Shown here: positions 7,930 through 15,144 of the stretch, in pieces | Numbering within the stretch: position 1 is the stretch's first letter | Layout: each line of letters begins with the position of its first letter | DNA from: Fimbriimonadaceae bacterium | Lineage (GTDB): Bacteria > Armatimonadota > Fimbriimonadia > Fimbriimonadales > Fimbriimonadaceae | Assembly (NCBI GenBank): GCA_019694835.1 | Contig: JAIBBE010000100.1 | Span: 1 to 38,890 of the forward strand | Direction of reading: 5' to 3' | Length of the DNA: 38,890 bases | The notes under the pieces: model-generated | Told to the model about the DNA's origin: nothing | Databases searched by the model: none | Seen by the model: only the letters and a program-made list of their open reading frames with translations | Position numbers and translations under genes: made by a program

Positions 7930-7992
7930 GGCGCGCTTAAGTCGTGCCGTGTCATCGTGAATTCTCTGATCAGCAAGACAGTCCCGCCGAAC

Positions 7993-8793
7993 TCATCGAA
8001 CGAAATCGTCCGAGGCACTCCACGACAACCGCGCAACCGCGTCGTGGCTGTGGATGCTCTCAATGTTCCGAGCGTCGATGCTGTGCGAGAGTTCCATCTC
8101 CTGACACGAGAGCGAGAGTTCACGTACCAGATCCTCTACGAACCTGGGATTGTCGTAGGCGGCCATGGTGATGGTTCGCTCGTCCGGTCGCTTCACGACT
8201 GGATAGACGGGGCATGATGCGGCGGCCTGTATCAATTCGATCAGCCGTGAAACGGATGCCGGGCAGACCTCGTCACCACGCCCTTCGACAGTCAGGGTGA
8301 CGCGACTGCGTTGGTTGTGGGCTCCGTAATCGCTGATTGCCTTGCTGCAAGGGCACAACGTCGTGACGTCGCATGTCGCGCTTGTCTGCAGTGTGAAGTC
8401 ATCCGCGCTCCATTGCGCGTCGAGTCGAATGTCGTGAACCTGCCAGCCTTGTTCTCCCGAGGTGGGCGCCGCAAGTCTAGTCGCCAGTGGCATGCTCACG
8501 CGCAGAAACACCCTGTCCGCCTCAAGTTGGCCAGCGGCAAACTTCATAAACCGAGACAGGTCATAGGGATTGACGACCTGAAGGTGCGTGTCGATAACTT
8601 GGACCATGCGGCTCATGTGGGTGCCCCGTTGTTGCGCCGGCAACGCTACGGTCATTTCGATCTCTGCGGTGGTTGCCTGGTTGATCGATCCGTCATCGAA
8701 GTTCAGCGGGTACCTGAGTCCGCTGATGCCGACTTCCTCAATTGGCACGCCGCGAGGATCGTGCTGGCTTTGGATGTCGGTGAGCGTAGTCAT
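7993..8793 (-). CDS. folE2: GTP cyclohydrolase FolE2 (type IB)
   Basis: Start set at ATG 8793 (MTTLTDIQSQHDPRG), two bases after the queD stop. A longer frame to 8901 overlaps queD and is unlikely. 266 residues, normal for the family. Signatures: CPCSKAISDYGAHNQRS with the catalytic cysteine, and ASCPVYPVVKRPDE near the C-terminus, both typical of GCYH-IB. It converts GTP to dihydroneopterin triphosphate, the first step of 7-deazaguanine synthesis. Last gene of the queC-queE-queD-folE2 operon. This metal-flexible enzyme type would give the island its own pathway entry, independent of the housekeeping folate enzyme. Confidence 0.93.
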   Translation of the reverse strand: MTTLTDIQSQHDPRGVPIEEVGISGLRYPLNFDDGSINQATTAEIEMTVALPAQQRGTHMSRMVQVIDTHLQVVNPYDLSRFMKFAAGQLEADRVFLRVSMPLATRLAAPTSGEQGWQVHDIRLDAQWSADDFTLQTSATCDVTTLCPCSKAISDYGAHNQRSRVTLTVEGRGDEVCPASVSRLIELIQAAASCPVYPVVKRPDERTITMAAYDNPRFVEDLVRELSLSCQEMELSHSIDARNIESIHSHDAVARLSWSASDDFVR

Positions 8794-8795
8794 CG

Positions 8796-9173
8796 TTAGC
8801 TGGCCTGCGGTCCGCGGTAGACGCATCCCGATGTGCACGTCTCGGAAACCTCGACTGCCGACATCAGTGGTAGTGACGCTTCGAGTTCGCGCCAGATCCA
8901 CACCGCAAGTCGCTCGCTGGTGGGGTTCTCCAGGCCCGGAATCTCATTCAGGTAGTAGTGGTCGAGTCGCGCGATAACCGGTTTGCAGGCGTCCTTGATG
9001 TTGGCGAAGTCGATTATCCAACCGGCTCGATCATCGATCGGTCCGGTGACGTAAACACGAGCGGTGTAGGAATGTCCGTGCAGCCGTGAGCATTTGTGGT
9101 CGGTTGGAACATTGGGCAGCCGATGGGCGGCCTCAAATGTGAACTCCCAGCGGATCTCGGCGACTTCAGTCAT
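8796..9173 (-). CDS. queD: 6-carboxy-5,6,7,8-tetrahydropterin synthase QueD
   Basis: Start chosen at ATG 9173 ([19 protein letters not shown]), which overlaps the queE stop as ATGA. The longer frame to 9215 is unlikely. 125 residues, typical of QueD/PTPS. Zinc-binding histidines lie in AAHRL and HGHSY, and the catalytic Cys in KCSRLHGH. C-terminal [10 protein letters not shown] carries the conserved Glu. It makes 6-carboxytetrahydropterin from dihydroneopterin triphosphate, supplying QueE. Confidence 0.93.
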   Translation of the reverse strand: MTEVAEIRWEFTFEAAHRLPNVPTDHKCSRLHGHSYTARVYVTGPIDDRAGWIIDFANIKDACKPVIARLDHYYLNEIPGLENPTSERLAVWIWRELEASLPLMSAVEVSETCTSGCVYRGPQAS

Positions 9174-9805
9174 GGGATTCCTAAGTACTTGTGGGTTTGA
9201 AGACTCAACCGCCATTGGGGGCGTTTGAGGCAGTACTCGACAGCAGCCGCGGTGTTCGCCCGGACGTTTGGCCCGTCCATGGGTGACAGCCGAAAGCTAC
9301 TGAAGTTCATGTGTTCAAACTGCTCCGGTTCCCCGCCGGGCTGCGGGTAGACGAGCTTCAACTCGTCGCCCCCGGTCAGCTTGAGCGGTGCTCCGATTTT
9401 GGGGCTGACACAGATCCAGTCCAGCCCCGGCGGGGCGGATTGAGTGCCGTTGGTCTCGACGGCGACGTAGAAGCCACGGGAGTGCAGGGCCTCGACGAGA
9501 TCGCTGTCGAGTTGAAGCAGCGGCTCTCCGCCCGTGCAGACGACCATCCGATGTTCGCTGCCGGTGTTGGGCCAGGCGTCGTCGATGGCCACGGCTAGCG
9601 CTGCCGCGTCCCGGAAGCGTCCTCCGCCGGGACCGTTGGTGCCGACGAAGTCGGTGTCGCAGAATGTGCAGACTGCCCGGGCGCGGTCTTCCTCGCGTCC
9701 TGTCCACAGGTTGCAACTGGCGAAGCGGCAGAACACGGCGGGTCTTCCGGTGTGGAATCCCTCGCCTTGGAGGGTGTAGAAGATCTCCTTGACGTTGTAG
9801 GGCAT
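9170..9805 (-). CDS. queE: 7-carboxy-7-deazaguanine synthase QueE
   Basis: 211 residues, ATG 9805 placed one base after the queC stop. N-terminal [20 protein letters not shown] is the QueE signature. The radical-SAM cysteines are spaced CX14CX2C (CNLWTG...CTFC), the longer variant known in some QueE proteins, not the usual CX3CX2[10 protein letters not shown] is the GGEP motif that binds S-adenosylmethionine. It contracts the pterin ring to 7-carboxy-7-deazaguanine, the substrate of QueC. Confidence 0.94.
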   Translation of the reverse strand: MPYNVKEIFYTLQGEGFHTGRPAVFCRFASCNLWTGREEDRARAVCTFCDTDFVGTNGPGGGRFRDAAALAVAIDDAWPNTGSEHRMVVCTGGEPLLQLDSDLVEALHSRGFYVAVETNGTQSAPPGLDWICVSPKIGAPLKLTGGDELKLVYPQPGGEPEQFEHMNFSSFRLSPMDGPNVRANTAAAVEYCLKRPQWRLSLQTHKYLGIP

Positions 9806-9806
9806 C

Positions 9807-10496
9807 TCAGGCGGCTTGATACGTCAGGGGATCAGTCTGGCCGGCCTCGGAGAAGCCTTTCAGTCGCAGCAGGCAGGAATCGCAACGACCACAGGGGTGC
9901 CCTGCTGGGTCGGGGTCGTAGCACGAGGAAGTCAGCCCGTAGTCCACCCTTAGGCCGAGGCCTGTCGCGATGATCTCGGCCTTGGTCATGGTGATCAACG
10001 GTGTGTGGATCGTCAGGCGCTGTCCTTCGACTCCGGCTTTCGTGGCCAGGTTTGCCATGTTCTGGAATGCCTCGATGTACTCCGGCCGGCAGTCGGGATA
10101 GCCGGAGTAGTCCAGCGCGTTCACACCGATGAAGATGTCCTGGGCGCCGACTGTCTCTGCGTAAGCCAGCGCGAAAGATAAGAAGATGGTGTTGCGGGCC
10201 GGCACATACGTCGAGGGAATGTCGTCGCCGAGTTCCTCGGGCGCGTCATGCTTCGGCACAGCGATGTCCGCCGTCAACGACGAACCGCCGAACACCCGCA
10301 GGTCAATGTCGGCGATGACGTGGCGCTTCACGCCTTGGGTTGTCGCGACACGCTGGGCGGCCTCCAACTCAACGGCGTGGCGTTGTCCGTAGCGGAAGGA
10401 AAGCGCATAAGGCTCGTACCCGCGATCCCGGGCAATGGCCAGGACGGTAGTGGAGTCCAAGCCCCCACTCAGCAGTACGACCGCGGGTTTCTTCAT
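9807..10496 (-). CDS. queC: 7-cyano-7-deazaguanine (preQ0) synthase QueC
   Basis: 229 residues, ATG 10496 with GGGAGA at 10506-10501 as ribosome binding site. The PP-loop [15 protein letters not shown] near the N-terminus binds ATP. The C-terminal zinc knuckle is CYDP...CGRCDSC. It converts carboxy-deazaguanine to preQ0 using ATP and ammonia. First gene of the preQ0 operon, transcribed away from the modification operon. With a DNA-inserting transglycosylase next door and no tRNA-type TGT, QueA or QueF in view, preQ0 is probably made for DNA here. Confidence 0.95.
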   Translation of the reverse strand: MKKPAVVLLSGGLDSTTVLAIARDRGYEPYALSFRYGQRHAVELEAAQRVATTQGVKRHVIADIDLRVFGGSSLTADIAVPKHDAPEELGDDIPSTYVPARNTIFLSFALAYAETVGAQDIFIGVNALDYSGYPDCRPEYIEAFQNMANLATKAGVEGQRLTIHTPLITMTKAEIIATGLGLRVDYGLTSSCYDPDPAGHPCGRCDSCLLRLKGFSEAGQTDPLTYQAA

Positions 10497-10509
10497 GTTG
10501 TCTCCCGTC

Positions 10510-10580
10510 GTTGTCGGTGTGTGGGGTTATAGTAACCGAAACTACCGACAACAGTCGGAACATCTAGGCCGTAGTTTCGG
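10510..10580. promoter_or_regulatory. Divergent control region with interlocking inverted repeats
   Basis: Three symmetric elements overlap. CCGAAACTAC (10536-10545) and GTAGTTTCGG (10571-10580) form a perfect 10-bp inverted repeat 25 bp apart. GTTGTCGG (10510-10517) pairs with CCGACAAC (10545-10552). CCGAC-AACA-GTCGG sits at 10545-10558. A possible leftward -10 (TATAAC, complement of 10526-10531) lies between them. The 104-bp gap separates queC from the dpdC-like gene, so one factor could coordinate preQ0 supply and DNA modification. Confidence 0.55.
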
Positions 10581-10600
10581 GGCGAGGAGGTGGCAGGGGC

Positions 10601-11488
10601 GTGGCGAAACTAACGATTGTGGTCAACTGCACCGAGCGTAAGTCGCAGCGTCCTTCCCCTGAACTGCAGGCACGGTCCCTCCCCCAGGGCGAGCTCACCG
10701 ACCGTTTCCAACGCTGGCGTAGAAGAGTAGAAACCGCGGCGCCGGAGTCCGCGTTGATCGACCTCTATCAGGGCGAAGCGTGGCAACAAGCACGAGGACT
10801 CGCCGACGATGCGGTGCGCCTCGGATTTGACGTCCACCTGCGTGTCGCGTCAGCCGGGCTCGGACTACGGGACGCCAACTCAAAAGCACCGGCATACGCG
10901 GCCACCTTTGCCGGCGGCCATCCCGACACCGTCGCCGCAGTCGGCCCGGACTCGAAGTCTTGGTGGAAAGCTTTACTTGAGTTGCAGGGATCCGGTTCGC
11001 TCGCCGAAACTGCGGGCAAGACGGTGTTGCTGGTCTTGTCAGAAAGCTACGCCCGCGCGATGGAAGACGATCTGCACGCGCTCGCGGAACGCGGCGGCGA
11101 CCTACTGCTCATCGGCGGCGCAAAGACCATTCACGGTCTGCCGCGACTCCCAGCCGACATGGGACTTCGGCGGCACCTAGGCGGGACGGCCTCGAGCATC
11201 ACCCTTCGGATGGCTAGGCGGTGGTTGGCGTCGCGCCGTACACCAAACCTGTACAGCGACACCAACGCAGCCCGGTGGGACAAGTGGGCCGCGTCAGTAT
11301 CCGAACTCGAACGCTACGACCGGTCACCAGCTAGCGACGCGGAACTCCGCAAGATGATCAAACCCTTGAAGGCCGCTGATCCAACACTATCTGCCACGCG
11401 CGCCCTCCGAGTACTTCGTGATTCGGGCGTTGCCTGCGAGCAGAAGCGATTCGCTGAACTCTTCCGATCAACTGGGATGACCGGATGA
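10601..11488 (+). CDS. DpdC-like protein (YaaA/DUF328-type fold suspected)
   Basis: 295 residues, GTG 10601 ten bases after GGCGAGGAGG. The N-terminus (LTIVVNCTERKS, then IDLYQGEAWQQARGLA and RVASAGLGLR...AYAATF) follows the Cys/Ser-x-x-K and YxGxxW plus SAxxGL pattern of YaaA/DUF328/DUF6884 proteins. In Dpd systems DpdC converts DNA-bound preQ0 to the amide form (dADG) and is reported as such a fold. It overlaps the next gene as ATGA and opens the modification operon, which supports DpdC. The C-terminal third (about 200-295) has no recognised motif. The fold is inferred by eye; homology should be regarded as probable. Confidence 0.62.
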   Translation: MAKLTIVVNCTERKSQRPSPELQARSLPQGELTDRFQRWRRRVETAAPESALIDLYQGEAWQQARGLADDAVRLGFDVHLRVASAGLGLRDANSKAPAYAATFAGGHPDTVAAVGPDSKSWWKALLELQGSGSLAETAGKTVLLVLSESYARAMEDDLHALAERGGDLLLIGGAKTIHGLPRLPADMGLRRHLGGTASSITLRMARRWLASRRTPNLYSDTNAARWDKWAASVSELERYDRSPASDAELRKMIKPLKAADPTLSATRALRVLRDSGVACEQKRFAELFRSTGMTG

Positions 11489-12627
11489 GCAAGAGTGAAA
11501 CTCGAGTTATTGAGCGTCGTGCTCTGCGCATCGATCAGAACGCCGACACCCCTCTGTACCTCTTCGCCTTAGCCGCTGAAGAAGTTGGACTGATCGCCGA
11601 CGTCGCCCGCATCGCCCGCGACGAAGCCGGGAAATTGATTGGTTACCAACGCCCGGAACGACGCAACCACGTCAAGCAGATCCTTGATTACCTCGATTCG
11701 GGAGATGCCGTCTTCCCGAACGGATTGATCCTGGCCCTGCCCGACACTGTACATTTCAGGTCCAGTCGCGGGCCGTTGACGAGCGATGGCCTAGCCACTG
11801 CCGGGACCTTGGAGATCCCTTACTCCACTGACCCCGACGCCCCACGGCCGGCTTGGATTGTCGATGGACAGCAGCGCAGCCTGGCATTGTCCCGCACGAA
11901 GAACACGCGTCTCCCCGTTCCGGTCGCAGGTTTCGTTGCCTCGACGCTTGACCTCCAGCGCGACCAATTCCTCCGCGTCAATACTGTTGCGCCGTTGCCA
12001 GCCAACCTGGTCACTGAACTTCTGCCCGAGGTGGTCTCGGCGCCCTCGCCCCGACTAGCAGCCCGGCGGATGCCCTCGGCTCTGGTCGATATGCTCAACC
12101 AGGATCCCGAATCGCCATTTCACGGCCTGATCAAACGGGCCTCTACCGACGAGGACCACCGTCGCCAAGCCGTCGTAACCGACAACAGCCTCGTCGAAGC
12201 CATCAAGGAATCACTGGAATCTCCTTCAGGTGTGCTATTTCCCTACCGCAACATGGCTACCAACACCACCGATACAGAAGGCATCCGTCGCCTTCTGATC
12301 ATCTACTGGTCCGCTGTACGTGACGTGTTCCCAGAGGCTTGGGGTAAGCCACCGGCCAAATCGAAACTCATGGGCGGAGTTGGAATTCGGGCGATGGGAC
12401 GGTTGATGGACCGTGTCATGGCCCAGATTGATCCGGCAGACCCGACTGCCGATAAAAAAGCCCGATACGAACTCACCCGCATCGCCGATAACTGCCATTG
12501 GACGAGCGGGACCTGGACTGAACTCGGACTGGCGTGGGACGACCTCCAGAATGTGCCCAAACACATTTCCGCACTGTCGAACATACTGGCTCGCGCGTAC
12601 CTTGCAGCCCGCAAGGACCAACCATGA
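11485..12627 (+). CDS. DGQHR-domain protein, DpdB/DndB-like (first copy)
   Basis: 380 residues, coupled to the preceding gene by ATGA and to dpdA by a second ATGA. The core holds LIGYQRPERRNHVKQILDYL and, near residue 130, WIVDGQQRSLAL, the DGQxR signature shared by DndB and DpdB, which have a ParB-like fold. The stretch FLRVNTVAPLPANLVTELLP and SKLMGGVGIRAMGRLMDRV are shared with the second DGQHR gene downstream of dpdA. In Salmonella, DpdB assists DpdA in putting preQ0 into DNA. The absence of dndA, C, D and E argues against a phosphorothioation system. Which of the two copies is the functional DpdB cannot be told from sequence. Confidence 0.82.
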   Translation: MSKSETRVIERRALRIDQNADTPLYLFALAAEEVGLIADVARIARDEAGKLIGYQRPERRNHVKQILDYLDSGDAVFPNGLILALPDTVHFRSSRGPLTSDGLATAGTLEIPYSTDPDAPRPAWIVDGQQRSLALSRTKNTRLPVPVAGFVASTLDLQRDQFLRVNTVAPLPANLVTELLPEVVSAPSPRLAARRMPSALVDMLNQDPESPFHGLIKRASTDEDHRRQAVVTDNSLVEAIKESLESPSGVLFPYRNMATNTTDTEGIRRLLIIYWSAVRDVFPEAWGKPPAKSKLMGGVGIRAMGRLMDRVMAQIDPADPTADKKARYELTRIADNCHWTSGTWTELGLAWDDLQNVPKHISALSNILARAYLAARKDQP

Positions 12628-13874
12628 AATTCTACTTCCCCGACAGCCAGGACCAGGTCAGCCCGACCTACGACTTCATTCACGATGAGTACTCGCCTCT
12701 GCGCGTCCGCCAACGCGATGACCGCTATGCCCACGAGGTCCTCGCTCAACCCGCCTACAACGGCCTGCTCGTCTCCAAGGCGATCGTCGACGGCACGATC
12801 AAAGGAGTCGGAAAGTACTCCATGCCGCAACGCCAACGGCTCTACCGACTCGGCGTTCGCAGATTCTTCCGGCTCCCCAATGACATTGCAACGCTGGGCG
12901 ATTGCGGGGCATTCACCTATGTCAACGAGCCTGAACCGCCCTACTCGGTGAGCGAAGTAATCGACTTCTACAGCGGATGTGGCTTCGACGCGGGCGTCAG
13001 CATCGACCACGTCATCCTAGGATACCGCCGACCAGGAACTGCCGACGACGACATCCCCGACGAATGGAAGGAGAGAAGGCTGATATCCCTGCACTATGGC
13101 GAAAAGTTCCTCTCCGCGGTCGAGGACCAGGGTCACCCCTTCCAGCCGGTCGGGGCTGCGCAAGGTTGGAGCCCAGCGAGCTACGCCGACAGCGTGAAGG
13201 AACTGCAAGCCATGGGCTACAAGCGGATCGCACTGGGGGGGATGGTCGCACTCAAGACCCCTGACATTCTCGCCTGCCTTGACGCCATCGCGGATGTCCG
13301 CGCGGATGACACCGAACTGCACCTTCTGGGTATCACCCGGCTCGAATCAATGACTGACTTCGCCCAACTCGGCGTCACGAGTTTCGACAGTACTTCGTCA
13401 TTCCGCCAGTCCTTCATGGACGACCGGGACAACTACCACACGACCGATACAACCTATGCCGCCATCCGGGTCCCACAGGTCGATGGGAATGTGCTGCTGA
13501 AGAAGGCGATCCTGTCCGGCAAGGTCTCCCAGGCCGCCGCCGTTAGGGCGGAGCGTGAAAGTCTGAGGCGCCTGCGCGAATACGACGCTGGATCGTGCGA
13601 TCTGGACGCTGCACTCGACGCCGTGTTGGAGTACGAAACCCTCGTAGGGGTGAAGAAGACCTACCGCGATCAATACCGGCGCACACTCGAGTACACACCA
13701 TGGCGAGAATGCGCCTGCGGGCTCTGCGGAAAACACGGCATCGAGATGATCATGTTCCGTGGAAGCGAACGTAACAAGCGGCGCGGCTTCCACAACCTGT
13801 CGGTACTTGCCGACAGGATGAGATCACTGCACGTGGCCCAATCGCGAACCATGGAGAGGATGGCCAGTGGCTGA
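12624..13874 (+). CDS. dpdA: DpdA: TGT-like DNA guanine transglycosylase
   Basis: Start ATG 12624 (MKFYFPDSQDQ) overlaps the previous stop as ATGA; a longer frame to 12534 is rejected. 416 residues. TGT-fold signatures: GDCGAF (92-97; Asp93 corresponds to the general Asp of the TGT DSGxF motif), DHV at 128, GGMVAL (205-210), HLLGITR (233-239) and FDSTS (254-258; Asp255 matches the TGT nucleophile). Zinc ligands Cys363, Cys365, Cys368 and His390 follow the TGT pattern. It exchanges guanine in DNA for preQ0. Its place between two DGQHR genes and beside queC/E/D and folE2 identifies DpdA rather than a tRNA enzyme. Confidence 0.93.
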   Translation: MKFYFPDSQDQVSPTYDFIHDEYSPLRVRQRDDRYAHEVLAQPAYNGLLVSKAIVDGTIKGVGKYSMPQRQRLYRLGVRRFFRLPNDIATLGDCGAFTYVNEPEPPYSVSEVIDFYSGCGFDAGVSIDHVILGYRRPGTADDDIPDEWKERRLISLHYGEKFLSAVEDQGHPFQPVGAAQGWSPASYADSVKELQAMGYKRIALGGMVALKTPDILACLDAIADVRADDTELHLLGITRLESMTDFAQLGVTSFDSTSSFRQSFMDDRDNYHTTDTTYAAIRVPQVDGNVLLKKAILSGKVSQAAAVRAERESLRRLREYDAGSCDLDAALDAVLEYETLVGVKKTYRDQYRRTLEYTPWRECACGLCGKHGIEMIMFRGSERNKRRGFHNLSVLADRMRSLHVAQSRTMERMASG

Positions 13875-14973
13875 CAAGTATGAGATCCGGGTACCCGCCC
13901 TCCAAGTACGCCAAGGTGGTCGGCACATCTACTGCTTTGCGATCGACGGCAAGCAGGTACTGAACTTCACCGCGGTTTCCCGCGTCAAGCGTTCGAACAG
14001 CGGCGGTTTGGACGGCTACCAGCGCCCCGAGGTGTTGTCACACATCCGAGCCATCCGCAGATACCTCGAATCCCCGGAAGCCATGCTCCCGAATGCGGTC
14101 GTGCTTGCGTTCGATTCCCGAGTTCACTTTGCGCCGTACCGTCGCCGGAGCTCGGTGGACTACTCGACCATGGGCGAACTGGTCATCCCCGTCGATGAAG
14201 CGCTTGATGAATCCGACAAGCCAGCCCTACTTGTAGATGGCCAGCAGCGAGTTGCTGCCATCCGCGATGCTGATGTCGCGGAATTTCCCGTTGCGGCAGT
14301 TGCTTTCATTGCAAACGATGAGGAGGAGCAGCGATCGCAGTTCATCCTCGTAAACAACAGCAAGCCACTGCCGAAGGGGCTCATCCACGAGCTGCTGCCC
14401 GACACCACCGGATACCTCCCCCCTAAGTATGCTCGCCGCCAACTGCCGGCTCTCATCATGACGCGCCTGAATCTCGATGACGACAGCCCGTTTCGCGGCG
14501 CAATTGCCACGCCCACATCGCCGGAGGGGTACATCAAGGACAACAGCGTCCTGAAGATGATCGAGAACAGTCTCTACGACGGAGCGCTTTACCAGTACCG
14601 CGATCCTGAAGACGGCTCCGGTGACGTCGAGCAGATGGTCCTACACCTCAAGATCTTCTGGAATCTGGTCGAGTGCACTTGGCCGATCGAATGGAAACTC
14701 ATCCCACGCAAGTCGCGGTTGACGCATGGTGTCGGCATCCAGTCACTGGGATACGTGATGGATGCCCTGACGGACGGTCACGGGGCCGACCGCATGCCAA
14801 AGCTCAAATTGGATAAGAAGCTTGAGAGACTCCAAGAGATCTGTGCTTGGACTGATGGTGTCTGGTATCTGGACAGCGATGACCAGCGGAAGTGGAACTC
14901 CCTTCAGAACACCCCGAACGACATCAAGTTGGTGACGAATCTCTTGCTGCGAGCAGTGGGAAGTTCCGTATAG
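13867..14973 (+). CDS. DGQHR-domain protein, DpdB/DndB-like (second copy)
   Basis: 368 residues, GTG 13867 overlapping the dpdA stop by 8 bp. LDGYQRPEVLSHIRAIRRYL and LLVDGQQRVAAIRD (near 125-138) give the DGQxR signature. SRLTHGVGIQSLGYVMDAL and FILVNNSKPLPKGLIHELLP align by eye with matching segments of the first copy, so the pair are paralogues over most of their length. It is the last gene of the plus-strand modification operon. It may form a hetero-oligomer with the first copy or have split duties with it. It is less likely to be a regulator, since it has no added DNA-binding domain. Confidence 0.8.
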   Translation: MADKYEIRVPALQVRQGGRHIYCFAIDGKQVLNFTAVSRVKRSNSGGLDGYQRPEVLSHIRAIRRYLESPEAMLPNAVVLAFDSRVHFAPYRRRSSVDYSTMGELVIPVDEALDESDKPALLVDGQQRVAAIRDADVAEFPVAAVAFIANDEEEQRSQFILVNNSKPLPKGLIHELLPDTTGYLPPKYARRQLPALIMTRLNLDDDSPFRGAIATPTSPEGYIKDNSVLKMIENSLYDGALYQYRDPEDGSGDVEQMVLHLKIFWNLVECTWPIEWKLIPRKSRLTHGVGIQSLGYVMDALTDGHGADRMPKLKLDKKLERLQEICAWTDGVWYLDSDDQRKWNSLQNTPNDIKLVTNLLLRAVGSSV

Positions 14974-15113
14974 GAATCGGGACACTCAAACGATGCACGG
15001 CCGATTGGCTACATCCGACGCAACGAAAGCCGAGGTGGTAGGTAGTGCCTAAGTTCAACGCAGTGCTGTTGTCGTGCGCCGTAGCCAACTGAAAGGTACA
15101 CTTCACCCCTCAC

Positions 15114-15139
15114 AAGATTGGACCGTCAGTCCAATTCTT
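15114..15139. terminator. Hairpin between convergent operons, possible bidirectional terminator
   Basis: AAGATTGGAC (15114-15123) pairs with GTCCAATTCTT (15129-15139) across a 5-base loop, with one bulged base. It lies between the ends of the plus-strand modification operon (14973) and the minus-strand restriction operon (15145). There is no long T-run on either side, so intrinsic termination would be weak. The rest of the 171-bp gap shows no gene. Confidence 0.5.
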
Positions 15140-15144
15140 GGTGC

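Noticed and set aside
7993..13874. A tRNA queuosine operon
   Set aside because: No QueF, QueA or tRNA-type TGT is seen. The TGT-like protein is a short divergent form embedded with DGQHR proteins and restriction genes.
11485..14973. A Dnd phosphorothioation system, because of the DGQHR (DndB-like) proteins
   Set aside because: No cysteine desulfurase, DndC, DndD or DndE is present. The genes surround a TGT-like enzyme and preQ0 genes, so Dpd fits.
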